A stretch of 18,757 bases of DNA from Xanthobacteraceae bacterium (GCA_030037185.1 JASHRR010001291.1:1-18757); one strand, 5' to 3'. Numbered from the stretch's first letter, positions 1 through 9,733 are shown. The notes: generated from the letters alone by a model not told the origin. Translations and numbers: made by a program.

Positions 1-1724
<1,724 letters not shown>

Positions 1725-1726
<2 letters not shown>

Positions 1727-2720
1727 GACCGAAATAACGCTTCGTCAGCTTCGCTATTTCGACGCGCTGGCAGGCCATAGCCACTTCGGACGCGCGGCGG
1801 CAGCCTGTGGGATCTCGCAGCCGGCGTTGTCAATGCAGATCAAGGACCTGGAGGAGGCTCTGGGTGCCGTGCTGATCGAAAGAGGCGCTCGACACGTCCG
1901 GCTTACGGAGGTCGGAGAAGAGGCCGCCCTGCGCGTTCGCAACATCCTGCGCTCGGTGGATGAAATGGGAGACTTCGCGCGAGCGTCGCGGGGCTTGCTT
2001 GCGGGCCGGCTGCGCATCGGCATGATCCCCACGATTGCACCCTATCTGCTGCCGACGGTCATCTCGAACCTGACGCGGACGCATCCCGAACTTGAGGTTC
2101 ACGTCCGGGAGGCGCTGACGTCGAAGCTCATTCAAGAGCTTGTGGAAGGCCGTCTTGACGCGGCAATTGTTGCCCTGCCGGTGTCGGAGCCTTCGCTGAG
2201 TGAGGCCCCCCTGTTTGCGGAAAATTTCCTGCTGGTCCGGCCGGGCGAGGAGGAGGGAGCGCCGGTCCCCAGCGGCGAAACGCTGCGCGAAACCAGGCTG
2301 CTCCTGCTGGAAGAGGGGCACTGCTTTCGCGATCAGGCCCTGTCGTTCTGCAATATGCAATCGTTGATGCCCCGGGAGGCGCTGGATGCGAGCTCCCTGT
2401 CTACACTTGTCCAGATGGTCAGTGCCGGCATGGGTGTAACCTTCATCCCGGAAATGGCCGTCGCGGTGGAGACGCGCTCGGCGTCGGTGTCTGTCGTTCG
2501 CTTTAATGATCCCCAACCCTCGCGAACCGTCGGCATGATCTGGCGCAAGAGCAGCCCCTTGGCCGGGCAGCTCCTGCAGCTTTCCGAAGTGGTTTGCCGC
2601 TCAGCCGACGCGTTGCGCGAGCGGCAGGGACTGCCGTCACGCCGGATCCCGACCAGCCGGCGCTCGGGATATTCCGTTAAACGGCTGCGCGCCCGCAAGC
2701 GCGCGGCATCAAATCGCTGA
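1725..2720 (+). CDS. oxyR: Hydrogen-peroxide sensing LysR-type regulator OxyR
   Basis: LysR-family transcription factor of 331 residues. The N-terminal winged helix-turn-helix covers about residues 5-63, with recognition segment FGRAAAACGISQPALSMQIK. A co-inducer/redox domain covers about 93-300. The peroxide-reactive cysteine pair is present at C200 (EEGHCFRDQ) and C209, matching the position and nine-residue spacing of C199/C208 in the E. coli protein. This identifies it as OxyR rather than a generic LysR regulator. The last ~30 residues are Arg-rich and variable. The ATG at 1725 gives the family-typical start, although the ribosome site is weak. It is divergent to katG, its expected target, and probably represses or activates both genes through the shared gap. 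Confidence 0.95.
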
Positions 2721-3220
2721 GGGCAATTGTCAGCTGACAGCGGCGGCGCCAGCTCAGCAGGCATTCTCTCCTTTTCCATTAGGACTTCTCGCGCGGCACG
2801 CGAGAGGTGCTCGCCTTGATCTTGAACGCGTTCTGCGGGAGCCCGCTGCGGGATCAGGACACAGATGCGCGTGATCCGGCATCACTTCGAGCGGGTGCAT
2901 CTTCATGTCGCGCAATGCCGCCTTATCGCAAACCAGGCAAGAAGAGGTCAGTACGCTCTGGCAGTCCCGGACTGCGGGGGCACCAACTGATATTTGAGGC
3001 TGAAAACAGCCCCCGGCGTTTTTGGCCTATGGTGCGGCGGCGCTATCCATGCCGGGGTTGAATAAGCTGCAGGCACCAGCAAGCAAGAGGCGGCGCGTCC
3101 TCCGGCGAGGTCCCGCGCCGAAGATTCGATGGATCGCCGCCCGAACAAGTGGCAATCTAGGCGACAAGGGCCGCCTCAGGGTGGGTGACCCCGACTCAGA
3201 TTTGACGCGGGAGAGCGCGC
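2721..3220. other. 500-base intergenic stretch after oxyR, no convincing gene
   Basis: No reading frame here resembles a known protein; all frames are short and Arg/Pro-rich. A 12-base perfect palindrome (TGTCAGCTGACA) lies at 2728-2739, immediately after the oxyR stop, and a GC-rich hairpin follows at 2785-2807. The last part must hold the promoter of the downstream haem/propeller gene, but no clear -35/-10 pair is seen. The gene's ribosome site, GGGAGA, is at about 3208-3213. Confidence 0.6.
2785..2807 (+). terminator. Possible oxyR terminator hairpin
   Basis: A seven-base perfect stem, TCTCGCG/CGCGAGA (2787-2793 and 2799-2805), with loop CGGCA, is extended by a G-T and a C-G pair. It begins 64 bases after the oxyR stop. 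No T-run follows, so intrinsic termination is uncertain; it could instead be an mRNA-stabilising hairpin. Confidence 0.35.
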
Positions 3221-5386
3221 ATGAAGCGAACCAAGGAATTCTATCTGAGCACCGCCGCAGCCGCGGGATTCGCGGCGTTTTTGACCGGTTCGATCGCCGT
3301 CCATGCTCAAGGGGCCGCTCAGCCGGCTGCCGTTGCCATCGACAATGACGACATCGGCGGCGTGGTGAGGAGTCCGAATGGGCCTGAGGCCGGCGTGTGG
3401 GTGATTGCCGAGACGCGCGACCTGCCGACCCGGTTCACCAGGAGCGTCGTCACCGACGGCGAGGGCCGCTACGTCATTCCGGACCTGCCGAAGGGCAGGT
3501 ACCAACTGTGGGTGCGCGGTTACGGGCTTGTCGATTCTGCCCATGTCGATGCCGAGCCCGGGCAGCATCTCGACCTCACTGCCGTGTTGGCACCGAACGA
3601 AGCCGCGGCGGCGCAGTATTATCCGGCCATCTACTGGTACTCGATGCTGAAGATACCGGCTGCCGATCAGTTCGGCGGCAAGAGCGATATCCCGTCCAAT
3701 GTCCGGCAGACCCAGTGGATTGCTGGAATGAAGAACAACGGCTGCATCGGCTGTCACCAGATCGGACAGCTCGGCACCCGCACCATCCCGGCGGCATTGG
3801 GGACGTTCAAGTCGGGCGAAGAGGCCTGGATGCGCCGCACGCAGTCCGGCCAGGCCGGCGAGATGATGACCAATATCCTGGCAGGCGATTTCGGCGGCGC
3901 GCCCTACAAGTATTTCGGCGAATGGACCGACCGCATTGCCAAGGGGGAATTACCCCATGCCAAGCCGCCGCGGCCGTCCGGTGTCGAGCGTAACGTTGTC
4001 ATCACGACGTGGGACTGGTCGGACGAGAAGCGCTATCTCCACGACCTCATCGCATCTGACAAGCGCGACGCGACCGTCAATGGCTATGGCCCAATTTTCG
4101 GTTCGCCCGAATATGCGACCGATTTCCTGCCGATCCTCGATCCGGTGCACAACACGGTCACCGCCTATGATGCGCCGGTGCGCGACCCCAGCATGCCGGA
4201 GTCGCTCGGGCCCGGACACGCGGCCGCTGCGAGGCCCATCATGCCGTCAGCCTATTGGGGCGGCGAGCAGCTGTGGGATACCAGGGTCAACAACCACAAC
4301 TCCGTTTTCGATTCCAAGGGCAGGCTGTGGCTCGCCGCGACGATCCGCGGCCAGAACAATCCCGAGTTCTGCAAGAAGGGCTCCAACCATCCCTCGGCAA
4401 AGCTGATGCCGCTTGAGAAGAGCTCGCGTCAGGCCGCCATGCTCGATCCCAAGACGATGAAATATACCTTCATCGACACCTGCTTCGGGACCCAGCATCT
4501 CAATTTCGCCTACGATGCGAACAACACGCTGTGGTTCTCAGGCGGCGCCGGCGATAACCCGGTCGGCTGGCTCAATACCAAGATGTTCGAGGAAACCGGC
4601 GATGCCGCGAAGTCGCAGGGCTGGACCCAGCTCATTGTTGATACCAACGGCAACGGCAAACGCGACGATTTCACCGAACCGGGCAAGCCGCGTGATGCCA
4701 ACAAGGACATGCGCATCGGCCAGACGATCTATGCCGTGATGGTCAGTCCGGCCGACGGATCGGTCTGGGGAACGCTGTGGGGTACGCCCGGCGGCATCGT
4801 GCGCATCAATCCCGGCTCGAATCCGCCGGAGACGACATTGACGGAGATCTACCGTGTGCCGATGCCAGGCTACGGCGTGCGGGGCGGCGATATCGACAGC
4901 AAGGGCGTGGTGTGGGTATCGCTCGGCAGCGGCCATTTGGCCTCGTTCGACCGCAGCAAGTGCAAGGTCCTCAACGGCCCGACTGCGACCGGCAATCATT
5001 GCCCCGAAGGCTGGTCGTTCTACCAATATCCAGGCCCCGGCTTCGCGGGCATCGGCGATAACAGCGCCGAATCGAGCTACTATTCGTGGGTCGACCTGCA
5101 CAACACCTTTGGGCTTGGCGCCGACACGCCGTTCTCGACCGCCAACCTCAATGACGGCATCGTCGCCCTCAAGGACGGCAAGATGGTCACCATCAAAGTG
5201 CCGTATCCCACGGGCTTCTACGCCAAGGGCATGGATGGACGCATCGACGACCCTGCTGCCGGCTGGAAGGGCCGGGGCATCTGGGTATCGAGCGGCGACC
5301 GCACACCGTGGCTGCAGGAAGGCGGCAAAGGCATGAAGCCGATGGCGGTGCACATGCAGCTGAGGCCCGATCCGCTCGCGCACTAG
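3221..5386 (+). CDS. Exported haem-motif protein with carboxypeptidase-regulatory-like domain and beta-propeller
   Basis: A 721-residue protein; its precise function is not known to me. A signal peptide covers residues 1-30 (KRTKEF, hydrophobic Ala-rich core, cleavage near VHA-Q), so it is periplasmic. Residues about 45-123 form a carboxypeptidase-regulatory-like/CnaB-type beta-sandwich (GVVRSPNGPEAGVWVIAET; ...GRYVIPDLPKGRYQLWVRG). A single c-type haem motif CIGCH lies at 175-179. From about 270 to the end, repeated blades such as HNSVFDSKGRLWLAA, YDANNTLWFSGG and DIDSKGVVWVSLGSG resemble streptogramin-lyase (Vgb)/NHL beta-propellers. The fusion suggests a periplasmic redox protein or a haem-carrying substrate-binding propeller. 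The start has a good GGGAGA site 8 bases upstream. A strong terminator follows, so it is probably monocistronic. No frameshift is seen. Confidence 0.85.
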   Translation: MKRTKEFYLSTAAAAGFAAFLTGSIAVHAQGAAQPAAVAIDNDDIGGVVRSPNGPEAGVWVIAETRDLPTRFTRSVVTDGEGRYVIPDLPKGRYQLWVRGYGLVDSAHVDAEPGQHLDLTAVLAPNEAAAAQYYPAIYWYSMLKIPAADQFGGKSDIPSNVRQTQWIAGMKNNGCIGCHQIGQLGTRTIPAALGTFKSGEEAWMRRTQSGQAGEMMTNILAGDFGGAPYKYFGEWTDRIAKGELPHAKPPRPSGVERNVVITTWDWSDEKRYLHDLIASDKRDATVNGYGPIFGSPEYATDFLPILDPVHNTVTAYDAPVRDPSMPESLGPGHAAAARPIMPSAYWGGEQLWDTRVNNHNSVFDSKGRLWLAATIRGQNNPEFCKKGSNHPSAKLMPLEKSSRQAAMLDPKTMKYTFIDTCFGTQHLNFAYDANNTLWFSGGAGDNPVGWLNTKMFEETGDAAKSQGWTQLIVDTNGNGKRDDFTEPGKPRDANKDMRIGQTIYAVMVSPADGSVWGTLWGTPGGIVRINPGSNPPETTLTEIYRVPMPGYGVRGGDIDSKGVVWVSLGSGHLASFDRSKCKVLNGPTATGNHCPEGWSFYQYPGPGFAGIGDNSAESSYYSWVDLHNTFGLGADTPFSTANLNDGIVALKDGKMVTIKVPYPTGFYAKGMDGRIDDPAAGWKGRGIWVSSGDRTPWLQEGGKGMKPMAVHMQLRPDPLAH

Positions 5387-5413
5387 ACCGGCACCCCAGG
5401 AGTTCGCCATTGA

Positions 5414-5445
5414 CCCGCGCGGCAGCGCCGCGCGGGCCTTTCTTT
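5414..5445 (+). terminator. Intrinsic terminator of the haem/propeller gene
   Basis: A perfect ten-base stem, CCCGCGCGGC (5414-5423) and GCCGCGCGGG (5427-5436), closes a three-base loop and is followed by CCTTTCTTT. It lies 28 bases after the stop codon of the upstream gene. Confidence 0.85.
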
Positions 5446-5518
5446 GCCATCGCGGTCTGCAAGCCAGCTGTTGATATGATTATGCGACCGAGCTGTCGAA
5501 AGCCGGACGGGGCGGCCG

Positions 5519-5735
5519 CGCACCTTATCTTTGAAAGGCGGCGACGTCGAAGCGCTGATGAAGATGGAGCGGGCCTCTGCCGGTTGCCAACTACACCTCG
5601 ACCATCAGCGTCGCGGCAATGGTGCCGGCTCGACAGTGACGCGGGTCGGCAAGTACGCCAAAGGCGCGAGCGATGCGCAATCACTGAATCGATGGCGTGT
5701 ACGAGATGGGCCTCAAGGCGCTGACGGCGAATTGA
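5519..5735 (+). pseudogene. Frameshifted remnant of an SRPBCC-family (MxaD/polyketide-cyclase-like) gene
   Basis: Fragments in two alternating frames line up with the C-terminal half of an SRPBCC domain. RTLSLKGGDVEALMKM (from 5519) is followed by GPLPVANYTSTISV in a second frame (from 5571), then GNGAGSTV and YAKGASDAQ back in the first frame, then IDGVYEMGLKALTAN in the second frame, ending at a TGA at 5733-5735. These segments keep the order and spacing I recall for intact proteins (EGPLPV.NYTSTI ... G.GSTVTW ... KGASDA ... I.GVYE.GL.AL). At least two indels and one in-frame stop break the frame, and the N-terminal half is absent. It lies between a terminator and the convergent NHL gene and shows no ribosome site of its own. 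The family assignment is from memory. Confidence 0.6.
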
Positions 5736-5798
5736 GTGTGCACAGGCATAGCCGCCCCTGCCTTTGGCGCCGGCGCGCATTCCGCCGCGCATGAGCAA

Positions 5799-5829
5799 AG
5801 GGTGCGATCGGCGTCGCTGATTGCACCCT
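5799..5829 (-). terminator. Hairpin terminator downstream of the NHL-repeat gene
   Basis: An eleven-base stem with one G-T wobble pairs AGGGTGCGATC (5799-5809) with GATTGCACCCT (5819-5829) around a nine-base loop. It begins 19 bases after the minus-strand stop. On the minus strand a short TTTGCT follows, so the T-tract is weak but placement is right. Confidence 0.6.
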
Positions 5830-5848
5830 GCGACCCCCCGCTGTTCGA

Positions 5849-6880
5849 CTAACGCTGGGCCACCCTCTTTGGCACCCATCTGCGGAAGTTCAGCGTGTTG
5901 GTGTAGCCGCCATAGACGTTGCCGGCGTCATCGACCGCGACGGCTTCGAGGCCGTTGACCTCGACGGATTCCAGAATGAAGGCTTTGACGATGCCGTCCT
6001 TCACGCTGCCGATCCGGATGCCCGATTTGTACGGCGGATTGAGTTCATCGGGAGAATTGTCGGCGACGTAGAGAACGTCGTTCTTGTCGATGAACAGTCC
6101 GCTCGGCCGGCCGAATTGCTTCCACTGCAGGAGAAACTTTCCGTCCTGATCGAACACCTGAATGCGGTTGTTGGAGCGGTCGGCGACGAACAGCCGGCCG
6201 GCAGAGTCCATCGCCAGCCGGTGCGGCGTGTCGAACTCGCCGGGCCCCGTGCCCTTCTTGCCCCACTCCGTGATGTACTTGCCGTCCTTGGTGAACTTCA
6301 CGATCCGGTTGTTGGTGTTGCCGCCATGCCCGTCGGCGACGAAGATATCCCCGTTGGGGGCGACCAGGACGTCGGAGGGCGCGTTGAAGGTATCTTGCGT
6401 CGTGCCGGCGACACCCGGCTTGCCCAAGGTCATCAGCAGCTTGCCGTCCTGATCGAACTTCATGACGGTGTGGCCCTTGCCGTTGTTCATCGCGCGGCCG
6501 TCCGTCACCCAGACATTGTTGTCCGGGTCGATGTGCAGGCCGTGCGGGTAGTTGATCATACCGCCGCCGAAGCTTTTCACCATCTTGCCGGTCGAATCGA
6601 ATTTCATGATCGGGTCGAGTTTCGACTTCGAGCAGTCGTCCGCGGTCTCGCAACGGTCGAAGACCCAGACGCTCTTGCCGTCGCGATCGATGGCCACACC
6701 GACGGCGGCACCCCATTTGCGGCCGTTGGGAAGCTTTGCCCAGCCGTAGTCGAACTTGTAGGGGTTGGGCGCATCATTTGGGCCATAGCCAGTCTGCGCG
6801 TAGTTCCTCTGCGTCGATAGCGCGAATGCCGCAACGACCGCGACGCCCAGCGCGACTGTCACCGCTTTCCCATGCCACAT
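5849..6880 (-). CDS. Exported NHL-repeat beta-propeller (peptidyl-alpha-hydroxyglycine lyase-like)
   Basis: A 343-residue periplasmic protein. The start is ATG at 6880, supported by a strong GGAGGAAA site upstream; an in-frame Met further upstream lacks one and would bury the signal peptide. The signal peptide covers residues 1-28 (hydrophobic VALGVAVVAAFAL, cleavage near YAQ). The rest is a chain of NHL blades, recognisable as FDSTGKMVKSFGGG...PHGLHIDPDNNVWVTDG, FDQDGKLLMTLG...APSDVLVAPNGDIFVADG, TKDGKYITEWGKKGTGPGEFDTPHRLAMD and FDQDGKFLLQW...PSGLFIDKNDVLYVADN. The family is commonly annotated as peptidyl-alpha-hydroxyglycine alpha-amidating lyase-like, but a bacterial role is unproven. A Cys pair in DRCETADDC may form a disulfide. 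It converges on the haem/propeller gene, another exported propeller, so the two may act on related substrates. Confidence 0.87.
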   Translation of the reverse strand: MWHGKAVTVALGVAVVAAFALSTQRNYAQTGYGPNDAPNPYKFDYGWAKLPNGRKWGAAVGVAIDRDGKSVWVFDRCETADDCSKSKLDPIMKFDSTGKMVKSFGGGMINYPHGLHIDPDNNVWVTDGRAMNNGKGHTVMKFDQDGKLLMTLGKPGVAGTTQDTFNAPSDVLVAPNGDIFVADGHGGNTNNRIVKFTKDGKYITEWGKKGTGPGEFDTPHRLAMDSAGRLFVADRSNNRIQVFDQDGKFLLQWKQFGRPSGLFIDKNDVLYVADNSPDELNPPYKSGIRIGSVKDGIVKAFILESVEVNGLEAVAVDDAGNVYGGYTNTLNFRRWVPKRVAQR

Positions 6881-7025
6881 GATGCTTTTCCTCCGAGCTT
6901 TAAGTGCTGGTTCCTGAATCGGCCTCGTCGACACGTTTGCGCTGATCCGAAGGGTCGCAGCATCGACCATAGCCAATAACGTTGGAGGGGCGCCCACACG
7001 TCCTCAAGCCGGCAGCAGGGCCCGC

Positions 7026-7049
7026 GTGATCGCCCGCTGTGATCGCCCG
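7026..7049. repeat. Tandem 11-base direct repeat upstream of the NHL gene
   Basis: GTGATCGCCCG occurs at 7026-7036 and again at 7039-7049, 13 bases start to start, about 150 bases upstream of the NHL-gene start. It lies in the 268-base gap between the crotonase stop and the NHL start, which must hold the latter's promoter if the two are not co-transcribed. Regulator binding is possible but unproven. Confidence 0.5.
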
Positions 7050-7148
7050 GCTGGCGCGATTGCGTCGGCCGGCAAACCGGGTTGCCTCTGCCCCTGCGCC
7101 ATGCTCCATGAATTCGGCGTGACAATCAACTGGGCCCGGTGCCAAAAC

Positions 7149-7964
7149 TTAAGGCCCGCTAGCGCGGGGCACGGTCTTTGGCGCGCGTTTTGCCAGAAAA
7201 TCTCGCAGCCGCTGCTTTGCGTCCGGATCGCTCTGGGCGATCGCCGCCATCAGAGCTTCCATGACGAGCCCGCTGGCGCGGTCCTGCTCGGCGTTGTGCG
7301 GCAGGACATGCATGGCGGCGAAATTGGTCATCGGCGCGTTACCGGCGATGCGCTCGGCAAGCTCGATCGCCTTTGCAAGCCCTGCACCCGCCTCGACGAC
7401 GTATTGGGAAAATCCAAGCGGCCCGCCCTCGTCGGCCCCATAGGTGCGCCCGGTCAACATCATATCGAGGACTCGGGCGGCGCCGATCAGCCGCGGCAGG
7501 CGCACCGATCCGCCGCCGCCAAGGAAAATGCCGCGGCTGCCTTCCGGCAGCGCATAATAGGCCGAGCGCTCAGCGACCCGGATATGGCACGCGGCGGCGA
7601 GTTCGAGGCCGCCGCCCACCACCGCGCCATGGAGCACGGCCAGCACCGGCGCCCGGCCGAACTCGAGGCGCTCGAAGGCGCGATGCCAGGCTCGCGAATG
7701 CGCGATCCCAGCCGTGATGTCGCTCTCGGTGAGCTCGGAAAGATCGAGCCCGGCGCAGAAATGCTCGCCCTCGCCGTGGATGATGACGGCTTTGATGCGC
7801 TCGGACATCGCGGAGAAGAAATCCTCAATGCCCCGAATGGTGGCGTCGTCAAGCGCGTTGCGCTTGTGCGGGCGGGAAAGGCGCAGGATGCCAACGGCCT
7901 CGTGCCGCTCGAAACGAAGAGAAGGCGCAAGCGCGTTGGCAGCCTCAGGCTTGTTGTCGGACAT
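7149..7964 (-). CDS. Crotonase / enoyl-CoA hydratase family protein
   Basis: A 271-residue member of the crotonase superfamily, which handles acyl-CoA thioesters. The start chosen is ATG at 7964 (MSDNKPEAAN), because the 36 residues before it in the same frame are not family-like. Its ribosome site is weak. The oxyanion-hole segments are HFCAGLDLSEL (residues 69-79) and GAVVGGGLELA (113-123). Both glutamates of a hydratase are present: E121 (GGLELA) and E141 (LPEG), 20 apart as in the rat mitochondrial enzyme (E144/E164). It is therefore probably a functional hydratase or related lyase. It diverges from the CoA-transferase pair across 129 bases, suggesting shared regulation and a common CoA-dependent pathway. 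The substrate is unknown; feruloyl-CoA or a dicarboxylyl-CoA are possibilities only. Confidence 0.88.
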   Translation of the reverse strand: MSDNKPEAANALAPSLRFERHEAVGILRLSRPHKRNALDDATIRGIEDFFSAMSERIKAVIIHGEGEHFCAGLDLSELTESDITAGIAHSRAWHRAFERLEFGRAPVLAVLHGAVVGGGLELAAACHIRVAERSAYYALPEGSRGIFLGGGGSVRLPRLIGAARVLDMMLTGRTYGADEGGPLGFSQYVVEAGAGLAKAIELAERIAGNAPMTNFAAMHVLPHNAEQDRASGLVMEALMAAIAQSDPDAKQRLRDFLAKRAPKTVPRASGP

Positions 7965-8093
7965 CGGCAAAATAAAATCGCGACCGGACGAGATCCCTTG
8001 GCACCTGCGCGCAGCGGGGTCAAGGCCTGGCCATTTGACCCGCGCCATTGCGGCCCGTAAATAATCCACCAACGATCAGATCCGGAAGCGCCG
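7965..8093. promoter_or_regulatory. Divergent promoter with a 25-base dyad operator candidate
   Basis: Between the crotonase and the CoA-transferase starts, GGGTCAA (8017-8023) and TTGACCC (8035-8041) form a perfect inverted repeat with an 11-base spacer. The right arm doubles as a -35-like TTGACC (8035-8040). AATAAT at 8060-8065 (19-base spacing) or TAAATA at 8058-8063 (17-base spacing) could be the -10 for the rightward genes. A regulator bound to the dyad would block that promoter. A GGAAG ribosome site precedes the ATG at 8094. Confidence 0.55.
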
Positions 8094-8963
8094 ATGTCCG
8101 AATTCATGTCCCTTGCCGAAGCCGTCGAGGCGAACCTGCGTGACGGCGACACGGTGGCGATGGAGGGCTTCACCCATCTCATCCCTCACGCGGCCGGGCA
8201 CGAGGTCATCCGCCAAGCGCGGCGGCATCTCACGCTCATCCGCATGACGCCGGACCTGATCTACGATCAACTCATCGGCATGGGATGCGTGGACAAGGTG
8301 GTATTCGCCTGGTGCGGCAATCCCGGCATCGGCTCGCTGCATCGCATGCGCGACGCGATCGAGAGCGGCTGGCCGCAGCCGCTCGCCTGTGAAGAGCATT
8401 CCCATGCGGCGATGGCCAACGCCTACGAAGCGGGCGCGGCCGGCCTGCCGTTCGCGGTGTTCCGCGGTTATATCGGGGTCGACCTGCCCAAGGTGAACCC
8501 CAACATCCGCACCATCACTTGTCCGTATACGGGGGAAACACTCGCCACGGTGCCGGCGATCCGCCCGGATGTGGCGATCATCCATGCGCTTCGCGCCGAC
8601 GGCGCCGGCAACGTGCTGTTGGAAGGCATTGTCGGCGTGCAGAAAGAGGCGGTGCTCGCCGCCAAGCGCTCGATCGTCACGGTCGAGGAAAGGGTCGAGG
8701 ATTTCGGTGTCCGCAGCCCAAACGCCGTGATTCTGCCGTCCTGGACCATGACCGCGATCGTGGTGGCGCCCGGCGGCGCGCATCCATCATACGCGCACGG
8801 CTACTACAAGCGCGACAACGCCTATTACAGGAAGTGGGACGAGATTTCCCGCGACCGCGAGGGTTTTCTTGCCTGGATGAAAGCCAATGTGCTGGAGCGG
8901 GGACCGGAGGCGTTCGCGGCGCAGCGCAAGCGGCTCAGCCTGGCGACGGCAGGCGCCGTATGA
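8094..8963 (+). CDS. CatI-type 3-oxoacid CoA-transferase, subunit A
   Basis: A 289-residue alpha subunit of a class I CoA-transferase. It closely resembles what I recall of CatI (3-oxoadipate CoA-transferase) and GctA families: GDTVAMEGFTHLIPHAAGHE near the N-terminus, RMTPDLIYDQLIGMGC at about 50-66, EEHSHAAMANAYEAGAAGLPF, PKVNPNIRTITCPYTGE, and the C-terminal APGGAHPSYAHGYY. It has no signal peptide and is cytoplasmic. Its stop overlaps the start of subunit B (ATGA at 8960-8963), so the two are translationally coupled. It probably moves CoA from succinyl-CoA or acetyl-CoA to an acidic ring-cleavage product. 3-Oxoadipate is the family precedent, but the neighbouring pathway is 4,5-cleavage, so the true acceptor is uncertain. 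IpdA-type ring hydrolase is less likely because the partner subunit keeps the catalytic Glu. Confidence 0.9.
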   Translation: MSEFMSLAEAVEANLRDGDTVAMEGFTHLIPHAAGHEVIRQARRHLTLIRMTPDLIYDQLIGMGCVDKVVFAWCGNPGIGSLHRMRDAIESGWPQPLACEEHSHAAMANAYEAGAAGLPFAVFRGYIGVDLPKVNPNIRTITCPYTGETLATVPAIRPDVAIIHALRADGAGNVLLEGIVGVQKEAVLAAKRSIVTVEERVEDFGVRSPNAVILPSWTMTAIVVAPGGAHPSYAHGYYKRDNAYYRKWDEISRDREGFLAWMKANVLERGPEAFAAQRKRLSLATAGAV

Positions 8964-9733
8964 GCGCCTACACCCCGACCGAGATGATGACGGTCGCGGC
9001 TGCGCGCGCCCTGAAGTCCTCAGACGTGTGCTTCGTCGGCATCGGCATGCCGTCGGCCGCCTGCAATCTGGCGCGCCTCACCCACGCGCCGGGCATTACG
9101 CTGATCTATGAGTCCGGCACCATCGCCACCAAACCCGCGATCCTGCCGCTCTCGATCGGCGACGGAGAACTGTGCGACACCGCGTTGACGACCGTGTCGG
9201 TGCCGGAGATGTTTCGCTACTGGCTCCAGGGCGGCCGCATCACGGTGGGTTTCCTGGGCGGTGCCCAGATCGATAGATATGCGAATCTCAACACCACGGT
9301 GGTCGGGCCTTACGACAAGCCCAAGGTGCGGCTGCCGGGCGGCGGCGGCGCGCCGGAGATCGCGATCGCTTGCGGGGAAATCTTCATCATCATGGCCCAC
9401 AGCAGGCGCGGTTTCGTGGACAAGCTCGACTTCGTCACCTCGCTCGGCCAGGGCGAAGGCGGCGACCACCGGGCCCGCCTCGGGGTCAAGACCAAGGGCC
9501 CGACCAGGCTGATTACGGACCTCTGCGTGTTCGAGCCGGATCCGGTCACCAAGGAAATGACGGTGGTGTCGATTCACCCGCGTGTGACGCGCGAAGAGAT
9601 CGACCGCAACACCGGCTGGCGGGTCAAATACGCCGCCGACGTCACGACGACGCGGGTCCCTTCCGCCGAGGAGCTGACGACGCTGCGCGAGCTTCATGCG
9701 CGCACCAAGCGGGCGCATGGCGATCAGCGGTGA
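8960..9733 (+). CDS. CatJ-type 3-oxoacid CoA-transferase, subunit B
   Basis: A 257-residue beta subunit, beginning at the ATGA overlap with subunit A. The nucleophilic glutamate of class I CoA-transferases is seen as E51 in LIYESG, at the place expected from the glutaconate enzyme (E54). Other family segments are CFVGIGMPSAACNLARL (24-40), LSIGDGELCDTA, FRYWLQGGRITVGFLGGAQID, KVRLPGGGGAPEIA and the C-terminal HPRVTREEIDRNTGW. It forms a hetero-oligomer with the preceding subunit in the cytoplasm. ligI follows on the same strand after 215 bases, so co-transcription is possible. Confidence 0.9.
   Translation: MSAYTPTEMMTVAAARALKSSDVCFVGIGMPSAACNLARLTHAPGITLIYESGTIATKPAILPLSIGDGELCDTALTTVSVPEMFRYWLQGGRITVGFLGGAQIDRYANLNTTVVGPYDKPKVRLPGGGGAPEIAIACGEIFIIMAHSRRGFVDKLDFVTSLGQGEGGDHRARLGVKTKGPTRLITDLCVFEPDPVTKEMTVVSIHPRVTREEIDRNTGWRVKYAADVTTTRVPSAEELTTLRELHARTKRAHGDQR

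Noticed and set aside
5849..6997. NHL protein starting at 6997
   Set aside because: The extra 39 residues precede the signal peptide, while the ATG at 6880 has a strong GGAGGAAA ribosome site.
7998..8072. Upstream in-frame start of the crotonase at 8072
   Set aside because: It would run through the 25-base dyad and the divergent promoter, and the added residues are not family-like.
8094..9733. IpdAB/EchA20-like steroid ring-opening system (with the adjacent crotonase)
   Set aside because: The gene trio resembles that arrangement, but the subunit sequences are closer to CatI/CatJ, and the beta subunit retains the catalytic Glu (YESG) that points to true CoA transfer.
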